From assembly GCA_001275005.1 (NCBI GenBank), contig JWZX01002552.1, positions 1 to 18,709 on the forward strand: a stretch of 18,709 nt of DNA. Direction: 5' to 3'. Every line of letters starts with the position of its first letter. The stretch's first letter is position 1. The notes beneath the pieces were generated by a model. That model did not search any database, was not told the origin of the DNA, and saw only the letters and a list, made by a program, of their open reading frames with translations. This document shows positions 1 to 9,399 of this stretch, one piece after another. The stretch is from Chrysochromulina tobinii (Eukaryota > Haptophyta > Prymnesiales > Chrysochromulinaceae). The translations under genes were made by a program, and so were the position numbers.

Positions 1-3000
1 TGCCGGCGGGTATGGCTGGCGCGCGGGCGTGAAGGGGCGCATAAAGGGGTCGCCGCTGAGCAGCCTTGAGCCAGGCCAGCGAGACGGAGGCAGCTCGGCA
101 GGGATTACGTGCGTGGCGAGAGCCGCCGTGGCCATCGAGCGAGGTGACGGGGGGTCGGCAGCGGGCAGCGGCGGTGCGTCGGCCATGCTCGCATCGCCGT
201 TTGCGTCGGTCGCGGCAGCCGGCGCTGTCGCGCCCTGGCTTGCGGGAGCGCCTGCGCCCGCCGCGCCGCCTGGAACCGACGAGCCGGCGGCAGCGGCGGG
301 CGCGGCAGGTTCTGGCAGCTTGGGCGCCGCCTGCGCCGCGGCCGCCTCGGCCGCGGCCCCCAACAAGGTCCGCGGCGCGGGCGCATCTGGCAACTCCTCT
401 GACTTCGCCGCAGCCGCGGCCGCCTCGGCCGCCTCGGTGGCAGCCTTCTCGGCCGACGCCTTCTCGGCAGCTTCCTTTTCGGTCGCCGCCGCCTTCTCAG
501 CCTCCGAGGCGGCAAAGGCCGCGGCCTCTGCAGGCGTGCGCTTGGCGGCGGCGGCGGCGGCGGCCGCCGCGGCGGCCGCCGCATTCTCCGCCTTGGCATG
601 CGAGGGATGCTGCGTGGCGCCGGTGAGACGAGGGAGTCGGTTCGCCTCTGCCTTACGCGCCGAGTCGACGAGACGTGTGAAGAGTGCAAAAGTCTTGACC
701 TGGTTTGTCGTCTCGACCGCGAGCAGCGACGGTTGCAGGGCGTTGGCGCGTAACGACTCCTGCAGTCGCATCGCATCGCCCACCGCATTGGGCTGCAATG
801 CGGCCGCTAGGGAGGGCGGCTGCGTCGGGCAGAGGGCGTAGTCGGGCAGCGAGGAGATGGAGCCGGGCGCGTCGTGCGCGAGGCCCGGCGGGTTGATCAT
901 GGCCGCGAGGCTGCCCGGCTCGCGCGCGAGGTTGTCGTGGGGGAGCAGCACGTGGCAGCATCGCTCGTAGCACGCGCGCGCCGACCGGTACCGACTCGGG
1001 TTGAGCGACGTGAGCACGTCGCCGATGAGCTCCCAATTGCCCGAGCCAAAGGCGTGGATGGCGCGCAGCAACGCCGCATCCTCCTCGGGAGCCCACATGG
1101 CATCCATCGGCCGCGTCTCGTCGCGTCCGCCGCGTCCCCTGCCATGAGGGCGCGGGCCCGGCGGCGGCCGGTTGCGGTTGAGCTGCGAGAGAGGTGGCGG
1201 CGGCGGCGGTGCTTTGATTGCCTCTGCTTGCCGTTTGACCTCCATCTCGCTCGAGAGGCGCTTCTTCGCCGCGCCCTCCTCGCCCTCGTTCTCGTCCTCG
1301 TCGCCCTCCTCTCCGATGCGAGCGGGCGGGCGGCTCTTGCGCGAAGAGGCGCGCACGCCCGCGGCCGCGGCCGCCGCGGCCGCCGCGCGCGGGTCGAGCG
1401 CCGGCTGACGGTCCAGGAGTGCCTCGCGCTTGGCACGGCGCTCGGCGGCCGTGTCGTCCAGGTCGGCGTCACGCGCCTGCCGCTTGCGCTCCGAGATGGC
1501 ATCTCGCACGCGCTGCACGCCGCGCGCGCCCTCGGTGACGATGCCTGCGAACTCGAGGGTTTGCACCGTTCCGTCCGCCTCCGCGAACGCGCCGCCGTGG
1601 GCGCCTAGCATCTCCTCGTCGGACGTCAGCGGCGGCGGCGGTGCCTCATAGAGCTCCTCTGTGTCACGCCCGGGCGGCTGCGGCGGACCCCACAGCTCAA
1701 TCTCAAGCCGCTGCAACTCCTCGGCGTACTCGAGGCCCGAGAGGGCACCTCGCTGAGAGGCGATGTACGACGTCATCTCACCGAGCGCGCCCGCGGCGGC
1801 GCCGCCGCCGCTGGCCGCGTCGCTACTGCGCCCCTTTCGCCCGCGCCCACCGCCCTTGGCGTCCTCGGCCACGGCCGGCTTGATGGGCACCTCGTAATAC
1901 AGGCACTCGTCGTCCTCGTCGGCGAGGGCCTCCATCTCCTCTTGCCTCTGCTGCAGCTCGGCCAGCTGCCACTCCTCTTGAGCAAAGGCGAGCTGCGCCT
2001 CCTCGGCCTCTGTCTGCAGCGGCGAGGTCTCCTCGAGGAAGCGCATCATGTACCGCTGCACGGGCGTGAGGGCCGCCTCGAGGTTCTCCATCATCGTCTT
2101 CGTCTGCGACTTGTCCGCCTGCACCCCAAAGTCAGCCATGTCCTCCTTGTCGACCTCGGGGCCGCTCGCAGCGCCGCCGGCTTTGACGAGGGCCGACGAG
2201 CCCGCGACGGCGCCCTTTTTCTTCTTGGCACCGGCGTCGCCACCATCGAGGTCGGTCTCGGCGCCCGTGTCGGTGGCGCCACCCGTGGCGCCACCAGCGT
2301 CGGTCGTGTTGCCGTCGCGTTCGGGCGCGTCCTCGTGCCACGTAATCGACTCATCGAACTCTGCCGTCTCCGCCTCGCGAAGGCGTCGCTCGGACGCGAA
2401 GGCGTCGCGATCTTCCGCGTCCTGCGCCTGGAGCAGTGCGAGCTCCATCTCTTCGGCCGAGAGCTGCTCACCGCTCGCGCCGCCGCCGCCGCTGCTGCCC
2501 GCGCCCGCGCCGGCGCCCGACGCCTCGGCCGGAGCCGCCTCCTCGGCGCTGGCCGCCTTACCCTTGCCCTTGCCGCGCGCGGGCCGCTTGCCGCCCTTCT
2601 CCACCGCCTTTTCGACCGCTTTGGGGGGCGACGGTCCCTGGTCGGCGGCGGCGGCGGCGGCGGCGGGCGCGCTCGTCGCGGCGCCCTCGGCGTTAGGCTC
2701 ATCGAGGAGCGACTTGAGCTCGTTCACGCCCTTGAAGAAGTCGGTTGTGAAGCCACCCGATTGGATGACCACGTCGTCGAGCAGCCGCTTCTGGTTCGCC
2801 TTGCGCAGGATGTTCTCCTCGACGGTCGCTTCGGAGATGAGCCGGTAGATGTGCACCTGGCGCGTCTGGCCGATGCGGTGCGCGCGGTCCTGCGCCTGCG
2901 CATCGATGGTCGGGTTCCAGTCGGAGTCGTAGAAGATGACGGTGTCGGCGCCCGTCAGGTTGATGCCCAGCCCGCCCGCGCGCGTCGCGAGGATGAAGAT

Positions 3001-5397
3001 GAAGATCTTGGGGTTCAGGTTGAACCGATCCATGAGCTTCTGCCGCTCGTCCACCTTGGTCGCGCCGTCCAGTCGCAAGTACGTGTAGCCGCAGATGTTG
3101 ATCCAGCTCTCGAGCACGTTGAGCATCTTGGTCATCTGCGTGAAGATGAGGCAGCGGTGCCCACCCGAGTGCAGCTGGCGCAGCAGCGTGCTGAGCACCT
3201 GGAGCTTGCCGCAGTCCCACTGGATGAGACGCTTGTCGGGGAAGGCGAGGCTCGAGCGCACGCGCAACGGCTGCAGCTGCGCGAGTCGCGTCTCGGGCGC
3301 CGCGCGCATAAGCGCCAGCCCGCGCGCCGCGAGCGCCGCCTCGCTAGGGTCGTGCCGCGTCGACAGGCGCGCGGCCGGCGCGCGCGCCCGGCTGATCTGC
3401 GTCGTGAACGCCTCGAGGAGCGGGCTCATCGTCTCTAGCCGGCGAGAGTATGAAGGCACCAGCTCGCGCAGCGCGGCCGGCACCTCGAGCGGCGTCACGT
3501 CGGCGTCGGCGATCGCGTGTAGCTTGGCGACCGCGAGTGTGACCTCCACCGAGCGGCGCAGCCCGTGCCCGTACAGGGGCGTGCGCTGGCAGCGGCGCGT
3601 GTTCAGGTACGCCATGTGCGTGCGCACCCCTTTGCGCCACTGCAGCCGGCGCTCTTGCTGCGCGAGCACGAACGAGCGCAACGGCGAGAGCGCGGGGATG
3701 ATTGGCAGCAGTCCCGCGGCCGCGGCCGCGGCGGCGGCCGCCATCGCGCTGTCTCCCGCGACCAGCGCACCGCCGTCGCCGCGCTTGGCTGAGACGTCGA
3801 CGATGTACTGGGCGCGCGTGTGCAGGGCGTAGGTGCGCACCGCGTCGTACGAGTCGAGCTCGCAGTAGGCGGCGAGGTTGAGGTTGAAGAGGTCGAGATG
3901 GACGACGTCGGAGAGCGGCCCGTCGTCGAGCGCGTGCAGCACGAAGCCGGCGGTCTGGATCAGCAGCGGCGCCATGTCGTGTGGCGAGCGGATCGGGCGC
4001 TCCTCGAAGAGGTCGGGGTGGTTGCACACCTTGCGCAGCTGCATGAGCACGTTCATGATGCCGATGAGCGAGCCGCTGCCGAGCTTGGCGCGCGTCTCCG
4101 AGTTGTTCATAAAGTCCTCGTAGAGCTCGCGCTGGCGCTTCGAGAGCGGGCAGGGCACCACGTGCTCGATCTTGGGGAGCAACGACTTTTCAACGTCCTT
4201 CTTGAGCCGGCGGAGCAAAAACGGGCGCAGGATCGAGTGGAGCCGCGTGATCAGGCCTTCGTTGACCGTCTCGGTGCCCTCGACCATCCCGGTCACCGGG
4301 TTGGAGAACCACTCCTTGAACTCGCGATGCGACTCGAAGACATGCGGCATCAGGAAGTGCAGCAGCGACCAGAGCTCCATCAGGTTGTTCTGCAGGGGCG
4401 TGCCCGTCAGGAGCAGCCGGCGCTTTGAGTTGAAATTGAGCAGCGTCTGCCAGCGCTGCGACTGGAAGTTTTTGATGTGGTGCGCCTCGTCGAGGATCAG
4501 GTACTTCCACTTCTTGCGCCGGAAGGCGGCGGCGTCTTGGATGACGAGCTTGTACGAGGTGATGCACACGTGGAAGGCATTGGTCTTGGACCATCCCGCG
4601 CGCTTGGCCCTTCGCTCCTTTTGGGAGCCAAAGTACGTGAGGATCTTGAAGCCGGGCGCGAACTTTTTGAACTCCATCTCCCAATTGAGCATCACCGAGG
4701 TGGGCACGACGACCAGGTGCGGCCCCCACACGCCCTTCTCGCACGCAAGCCACGCGAGCGCCGAGATGGTCATGAGAGTCTTCCCGAGGCCCATCTCGTC
4801 CGCGAGGATGCCGTTGAGACTCTTCTCGTGCATCGAGACCAGCCAATCGAGGGCCACGTGCTGGTACTCGCGCAGCGTGCCGCGGATGAGGTGCGGGATC
4901 TTGACGCTCACCTTGGCCGTCTCGAGAGTCGAGCCGGTCGGTGCGATCGAATTCGCCGCCGCCAGCGTGCTCGTGATGCGGTGCGAGCCCGCCGCTGCCG
5001 CCTCGGCCGGGGCCGCCGCCTCGGCTGGCGCCGACTCGTCGGCAATCGCCGCGGCCGCCGATTCACGCTGCGCGGGAACCTGCGAGCCCGCCGAGATGGT
5101 GAGCTCGGCGTCATTCTCGGCTGAGACGACGGCCTTCTTGCCGCCGACCCCGTTGCCGTTGCCCTCCTCGACCTCCATTGCGTCGCCCTCTGCCGCGTCT
5201 CCCTCCTCGCCCTCCTCGTCCTCGTCCTCATCCTCGTCCTCGTCGTCATCACTGTCCTCCTCCTCGTCATCGTCCTGGTTGACGACCTCGAGGAGGCTCT
5301 GGTCCAGGGGCCTCTCGGCCTCCGCCTGGAGCGCGGCGAGCTCCGCCTGCCGGTCGACCTTCTCCACCTTCGGTCGAGCCGCCCCCTCCCCCTCCTC

Positions 5398-5429
<32 letters not shown>

Positions 5430-8400
5430 CATTGGTGGTCTCACCCGCGCGGTTCATTCCATCGGTGAGCATCTCCGTGTAGCGCTGCGTCTGGCCGACT
5501 ATGAACTCGAGGTGCTTGTTGCGCGACTCCTGCCTCGCCTCCTCCAGACGAAGATCATGCTTGTACGCGACTACGCGCCCCACTTGCTGCCACACGTCGA
5601 GCACCTCGCGGCAGATGGCCTTGGCGAGCTGCTTGGTCTGGTACTCAGCCGACTTGGACCCGCCACTCTCTGTCAGCTGGGCTCGCTCGGCATGCCAGCG
5701 CGTGACGGCCTTGGCCGCCTTGCGCGCGAGGGCCACCTTCCACTGGCGCTCCTCGCGAAAGTCTCGCGAGAGCCACTCCATCTCTTGCAGCAGGTAGTCG
5801 TGGTGCGTCTTGTTGCGCTGTGGCTCCTGCACCTTTTTCCACGTCTTGATGTTCCAGGTCGACTGGTCGAGCGACGGCGGTGCGTCCACGTCGAGCTTCA
5901 CGTCCTCGCTCTTGACCACCGAGCCCAACGAGTGGCGAGAGGAGCGCGGAGCAGGCGGCATCATCCGCGCGCCCGAAGAGGGGCCAGTGAGGGCGGCCCC
6001 AGTGCTCGGGGCATCAGCGTCGGCCATATCCGCGTCCGCGAGAGGCGCGCCCGACGAGCTGTCTGCCGCCGCGGCCGCCGAGGCCGCCGCGGCAGACGAC
6101 GAGCTCCCGCCAGGAGCAGCAGCAGCAGCAGCAGCGGCAGCAGCGGCAGCGGCAGCGGCGGCGGCGGCGGCGGCGGAAGCAGCAGCGGCAGCAGTCGGCG
6201 CCGACGAAGATGCGCCGCCGTCACGGCCGCCTCCGAAGGAGGAGCGCCGCATATCCGTGACGAAGTCGCTGTCGCGCCCCTCGACACTCGCGCGACGCAT
6301 CGAGGCCGAGTGGGTTCGCGAGATGGGGGCGGGCGGAGCGGGGAGGGCCGCGGCGGCCGCGGCGGCGCCCGCACCCGGCGGCGGCGCCACGATGCCCTGC
6401 GCCGCCAGCCGCGCTGCCTTGGCCGCGGCCGACGCGGCCGCCGCGCCGCGCAGAAATGGCGCGGGCCCTCCAGGTGCGCTCGGCGTCGTATCCACTGCGG
6501 TCGAAGGGGCGTCGACGTGTGCTTTTGCACGTCTGCGAACTTGCCCCTGGAAGCTTGCGCCGATCGAAATTGATACGCACTTCCTGCGCTTGATGCCTGG
6601 TCCGCCAAACTTGACCTTATCGAGGCAGTTCGAACAGGTGCCACAGTCCACCTGTGCAGCAGCCGTCGCATGATCGGCGGCAGTGGCCGCGGCAGAGGAC
6701 AAGGGGCCGTCGCCGGCCGGCGCCGTGTTGCTGCTGCTGGCGGTGGCAGCCTCGACCGGAGGCCCCTTCTTCACGCGGGGCTCGGTCGACTTGCTCGTCT
6801 TGAGCTGCTTGTGCAACGCGAGCTTTGCTAGGACGAAGCACGCCTTGCGCTTGCGCCCCAGCCCACCGAACTTCACCTTATCGAGGCACGCCTCGCACTT
6901 GCCGCAATGCTCGCCGATCCCATCCTCCTGCTCCTGCTCCGGCTGCGCCGCCGCATCCAGCGGCGGCGCTGCCGCATCCGTCTGCTCTGGCGGCTCTGGC
7001 GGCTCCTCTGCCTCCTCCCCTGCCGCCTCCTGTGCGGCGTTCGGCGTCGGCGCGTTCGGCGTCGGCGCGTTCGCTGGTCGTTCAGCGGTGGCGAGTGGCT
7101 CAGCGGCTGGCGGCGGCGCGGGTGGCGGGGCGGGCGGCGGTGTGGCGGGCGGCTGCCACCCAAGGGGACCATGGGAATCGAGGACTGATCCCCCGCTCTG
7201 GCTGCGCAACACTTCAGCTTTAGCCAGCGGCGAGCTCGCCGTTGGCGAAGCCTTAGCCATGGCTCGGCGCGGGCTAGGGTGAGGGTTGGGTACATCCTTG
7301 TTGGCGTGTTTATTCGTCACGTCCGCGCGAACGAGTGGCGAGGCCGAGCGGGACTTTCTAGTCCGATCCTCGAGCACAGGCGTCCCATGCGGCCCTTCGT
7401 GGCCTGCTGGCAGATCACAGCCGAACTTGCCGCCCTCGAGCTCGTGGATCTGCCAACACTTTGGCACTGCCTTTGGAACAACTCCGCCGTAGCACTTGAG
7501 TTTACTGCCATCGGCTTTTGTGATGTGCGCGCTTATGTCTGTAGACACGAGTTTAGATGCAGCAGCCTTTTGTGCGCGCTCTTTTCGGAAGACAGCTTTT
7601 GCAGCAGCCTTGAGCCTCCAGTCGGCTTGTGCACCATATCGACCATATCGATTGTCAAAGGCCGCTTGGAGGGCGTTGGTCTCAGCGACTTTGGCCTTCG
7701 ACTGACCGGGGACTGCATAGTCCTCGTCGTCCTCGTCGTCCTCCTCGTTGTCCTCCTCGGCAGCGGCCGGCAGCGCCGCCGGCCGAGTGTGGGGAAGTCC
7801 TGCAAAGACGTCACCTTCGACCCACTCCCCCTTGGAGTAATCCCATACCATCGGCTGCTCCTTGCTATCGAGGGGTGAGTTGCCGCTCGGTTTGCACAGG
7901 CAGGCGTTTGCAGCCTCAAATTCACGCTCCGCCTCTTCGGCTGCCAGACTCGCCTTGATCATCCGCATGTGAAGCTCCGAAGCGATGGAGACCCTCGTTG
8001 CAAGCACTTGCGCCGCCAAAGCTGCCGCCTTCTTCGCTCTTCGCTGCATCTGAAGGTAGTCCTGCCTGAGCCGCTCTTTGAATTCGGTGCGCTCGAGGTC
8101 TTCTTCTTGTTTGCGACTGGCTTTCTCTGCCTTGCCCTGCGCACTCTGCCAGCGCGGCAAGGCGGAGTCAGCGCCGAGCAAGGTCGGCTTGAATGCCCGA
8201 GGGCGTCGCTGCTCGGTGAGTCCGATCTCTTGGGCGAATGCTCGCCGAAGTGCCTCAGATCCTTGCTGCTTTGGGTGGCCATCGGTACTCCCGAAACCAG
8301 CTTCGCGAAACCGGAGACCCCTCTGATAGACTAGCGACGCATGCTCAGCTGTGTCAAAGCTGCCCAGATACGTCTTGATAGAGTCGATGCTCATGTGCAC

Positions 8401-9399
8401 CTCAAAGTGACCCCGGGGGTCCATCGACTTGTTCATAGACTTGTAAGTGACCCCGGCATAGCCGCTTAGAGTTGCGCTCGACGTGTGGAGTGTCAGGCCC
8501 TCCCGCGCCGCTGCCTCTTGTGCCTCTCTAGCGGAGAGCTGCACAAAGCCTGGCTCGACTCCCAGCTTGGATCGAATGCCCCTATTATAGATTCGAATGG
8601 CTTGCTTATCTGCGCCGGAACGCGCCGGATTCGGGACGCCGGGACTTCTGGCCAGATGGCCACTGGATTCGGCACGGCCGGCACCGCCGCCCTCGGCCGG
8701 GACATAGCCGCCGCAAGCCGAACGTGCCAAATCGAGCTCGTGCCGCCACGTGAACCAGCTTTGAACCTTGGACAGGCTGAGTGTGAGCTTGTTGGCCAGC
8801 TTCTCTTGCAAGATGGCGGAGGGGTCCTTCAGCTGCTGATACACATGCTCGAGCGCGCCACGCTGCGCTGCGGTGAAGCTCCACCGGCCTTTCTCCATGG
8901 CCCCGACGGGAGCACCGTCAGGTGCCCGGCATGCATGCGAAGTGGCCAAGCGTGAATGCGGAGGGGAAGCACCAGCAGCAGCCCGCTCGGGTCGTGCATG
9001 CCCGGATGATGCCTCGTGAGTGGGCACCCATTGTCTGGCTGAGAGCATATCTGCGCGTGGCAAGCGGTCGTCCCATGAGTGCTCATCCAATGAGGCGTCC
9101 AGATGCCTGGGAGGAGCGCCCGTCACTGCATGCGAAGTTGCCAAAGATGTGATACAATGACTGCACGCAAGATCGAGGCGATTGCAACGTCCGCATGGAG
9201 AGTGCCCATCACATGCAGTGTCCGCGATGACGCATGCAGTGCAAGCGCCATGATGCGCTTCTCGCACTGCTCGAGAGTTTGCCGCGGCATCCGTGCTCAA
9301 TGTACTCCTAGCAGCGAAGGGGCTGAGGACGCTCTGGTCGACGGGTTGCTCCTCCTGCGCCCGCTTCTCGATGTCCTTCTCGCCCCCAAGAACCCCCAT
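1..9399 (-). CDS. SWR1: SWR1/SRCAP-type chromatin remodeler with N-terminal DNA-binding domain array (3' end outside window)
   Basis: This is the motor subunit of a SWR1/SRCAP/PIE1-type complex, which in known members exchanges H2A-H2B for H2A.Z-H2B in nucleosomes. I read every codon of the minus frame and found no stop from 9501 to base 1; a TAA lies at 9504-9502. The first in-frame ATG is at 9399, in the context GCCAATGG. Domains by residue: Zn2Cys6-like cluster 53-79, homeodomain-like 168-227, AP2-like 312-364, Cys/His motif 636-671, half-CXXC fingers 832-854 and 919-941, HSA about 1193-1270, Snf2 ATPase about 1500-2225, SANT about 2767-2816, then an Ala-rich tail. SWR1 identity rests on motifs such as LIRGTLREYQ, DEMGLGKT (K1540), DEAHHIKN (D1637), LLTGTPLQNN, HRIGQTRQVHIYRL and EENILRKANQKRLL. 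Acidic runs between HSA and ATPase fit the place where yeast Swr1 binds H2A.Z-H2B. Alternative starts at 9048 or 8898 would remove the zinc cluster. In-frame introns cannot be excluded. The SWR1 identity is very secure; the single-protein model is likely but unproven. Confidence 0.9.
952..1101 (-). other. SANT/Myb-like domain of the SWR1 ATPase
   Basis: Residues 2767-2816 read MWAPEEDAALLRAIHAFGSG then NWELIGDVLTSL and YRSARACYERCC. This has the three spaced aromatic or hydrophobic positions of a Myb/SANT repeat (W-EED-LL, NWxLI, R-xxCxxR). PIE1 and SRCAP-like proteins carry such a repeat C-terminal to the ATPase. It supports assignment of the whole frame to this subfamily. Confidence 0.85.
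2737..4911 (-). other. Snf2 ATPase, two lobes with SWR1-type insertion
   Basis: Lobe 1 runs from IPHLIRGTLREYQ (about residue 1500) to about 1755. It contains Walker A DEMGLGKT, motif II DEAHHIKN and motif III LLTGTPLQNN, with the SWR1-like FLMPHVFESHREFKEWF. Lobe 2 starts at about 2054 (PDKRLIQWDCGKLQVLSTLL). It carries LATRAGGLGINLTGADT and QAQDRAHRIGQTRQ and ends near SGGFTTDFF. About 255 residues separate the lobes (about 3240-4010). These include the SRCAP-like TRRCQRTPLYG and an Ala run; the long insertion is characteristic of the INO80/SWR1 group, where it binds the RuvB-like ATPases. All catalytic motifs look intact. Confidence 0.95.
5161..5460 (-). other. Acidic Asp/Glu segments between HSA and ATPase
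   Basis: Two acidic runs, coded by GAG/GAC alternation (CTCGTC repeats on the plus strand, for example 5401-5430), flank the short segment RPLDQSLLEVVNQDD. In yeast Swr1 the H2A.Z-H2B binding segment lies between HSA and ATPase. This position and charge suggest a histone-binding role here, which is an inference. The DNA is a near-microsatellite and may vary in length. Confidence 0.7.
5590..5823 (-). other. HSA domain of the SWR1 ATPase
   Basis: Residues about 1193-1270 form a long, strongly charged helix beginning EPQRNKTHHDYLLQEMEWLS and continuing through WKVALARKAAKAV. The pattern D-x-LLxEMxWLxxDFxxERxWK is typical of the SWR1/SRCAP/p400 HSA. In known complexes this helix binds actin and actin-related proteins (Arp4 with actin). 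Its place about 240 residues before the ATPase fits the family. Confidence 0.9.
6115..6192 (-). repeat. Poly-alanine trinucleotide run
   Basis: About 25 consecutive codons are GCT or GCC (seen as AGC/GGC on the plus strand), broken by one Ser. They form a poly-Ala tract between the second half-CXXC finger and the HSA domain. Similar shorter Ala runs occur in the same gene at 544-582 (13 Ala), 1363-1386, 2644-2664 and 3718-3741. Such runs are probably linkers and prone to length change. Confidence 0.9.
6577..6645 (-). other. Half-CXXC zinc finger 2 in the SWR1 fusion
   Basis: Residues 919-941 read CGTCSNCLDKVKFGG, then GIKRRK and C941, with the same C-x2-C-x2-C-x15-C spacing as the first copy 87 residues earlier. 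The shared core CLDKVKFGG is identical, and a 23-nt stretch (6605-6627 versus 6866-6888) differs at only two bases. This points to an internal duplication under constraint or of recent date. Confidence 0.8.
6838..6906 (-). other. Half-CXXC zinc finger 1 in the SWR1 fusion
   Basis: Residues 832-854 read CGKCEACLDKVKFGG followed by a basic stretch and C854, i.e. C-x2-C-x2-C-x15-C with the KFGG loop. This equals the second zinc cluster of the ZF-CXXC family (CFP1, DNMT1, MLL, KDM2), which binds unmethylated CpG. The first CxxCxxC cluster of the full domain is absent upstream, where the sequence is Gln/Glu-rich. Four cysteines suffice for one zinc. DNA binding is inferred, not shown. Confidence 0.78.
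7039..7068 (-). repeat. 15-bp tandem repeat (two copies) in the linker of the SWR1 fusion
   Basis: The 15-mer at 7039-7053 is repeated exactly at 7054-7068, with a partial third copy after it. On the coding strand it makes the in-frame peptide NAPTP twice. It lies in a Pro/Ala linker with (PPPA)-like repeats just before the first half-CXXC finger. It looks like slippage-type expansion in a disordered linker. Confidence 0.85.
7387..7494 (-). other. Unassigned Cys/His motif (possible zinc site) in the SWR1 fusion
   Basis: Residues 636-671 contain C636-x11-C648-x12-C661-x5-H667-x3-H671, ending in GCDLPAGHEGPHGTP. Three cysteines and two histidines in 36 residues, with glycine and proline turns, look like a small metal-binding knuckle. 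I do not recognise the family. It follows an acidic Asp/Glu run (about residues 545-560) and a Lys/Arg/Ala-rich helix, and precedes a Pro/Ala linker. The possible role is inference only. Confidence 0.4.
8308..8466 (-). other. AP2/ERF-like DNA-binding domain in the SWR1 fusion
   Basis: Residues 312-364 show the AP2 layout. It opens with GYAGVTYKS (family YxGV), has a middle strand GHFEVHMSI, and ends with YLGSFDTAEHASLVYQRG, matching the family YLGxFdTaeeAAxAYdrA. It is preceded by EGLTLHTSS, a lead-in often seen in algal AP2-like proteins (from memory, not searched). The role would be sequence-specific DNA contact by a three-stranded sheet. The insertion KSMNKSMDPR makes the first turn slightly long. 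Confidence 0.78.
8719..8898 (-). other. Homeodomain-like domain in the SWR1 fusion
   Basis: Residues 168-227 align without gaps to the 60-residue homeodomain grid: F175 at position 8, L183 at 16, Y187 at 20, L207 at 40, V212 at 45, and W215-F216 at 48-49. The recognition helix reads SKVQSWFTWRHEL, where typical members have VxxWFxNxR. The nearly invariant base-contacting Asn at position 51 is Trp (W218) and position 53 is His. The core packing residues are therefore kept while a main DNA-contact residue is lost. An in-frame Met sits exactly at residue 168. Confidence 0.72.
9163..9243 (-). other. Zn2Cys6 (Gal4-type) binuclear zinc cluster-like motif in the SWR1 fusion
   Basis: Residues 53-79 show six cysteines spaced C-x2-C-x6-C-x5-C-x2-C-x6-C (C53, C56, C63, C69, C72, C79), with the familiar CDG and PCGRC sub-motifs. 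This fits the fungal Zn(II)2Cys6 signature, in which six cysteines hold two zinc ions. The basic residues usually found between the second and third cysteines are absent (VIADTA), so DNA contact may be weak or different. A further Cys pair member follows at residue 82. The family is best known from fungi. Translation of this part depends on the first ATG at 9399 being used. Confidence 0.6.

Noticed and set aside
29-841. Plus-strand Ala-rich open frame of 270 codons
   Set aside because: It is the mirror of the GC-rich, Ala-rich tail of the minus-strand SWR1 gene; poly-Ala arises from GGC/GCC repeats and no domain is seen.
1942-3438. Plus-strand open frame of 498 codons
   Set aside because: It lies antisense to helicase lobe 2 of the SWR1 ATPase, has an Arg/Leu-rich composition typical of GC-rich shadow frames, and has no recognisable motif.
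5397-5430. CTCGTC hexanucleotide repeat as a CRISPR-like or regulatory array
   Set aside because: It is an in-frame Asp/Glu codon repeat in the SWR1 gene, without unique spacers.
4172-5482. Plus-strand open frame of 436 codons with Ser runs
   Set aside because: It is antisense to ATPase lobe 1 and the acidic segments; the poly-Ser is the shadow of Asp/Glu codon repeats.
7279-8334. Plus-strand frames of 199 and 121 codons
   Set aside because: They are antisense to the coiled and acidic part of the SWR1 fusion; the minus frame shows coherent charged helices and Cys/His motifs.
8405-8456. 12-bp direct repeat AAGTGACCCCGG (8405-8416 and 8445-8456)
   Set aside because: It lies inside the AP2-like coding region and has only two copies; likely coincidental or codon-driven, with no supporting context.
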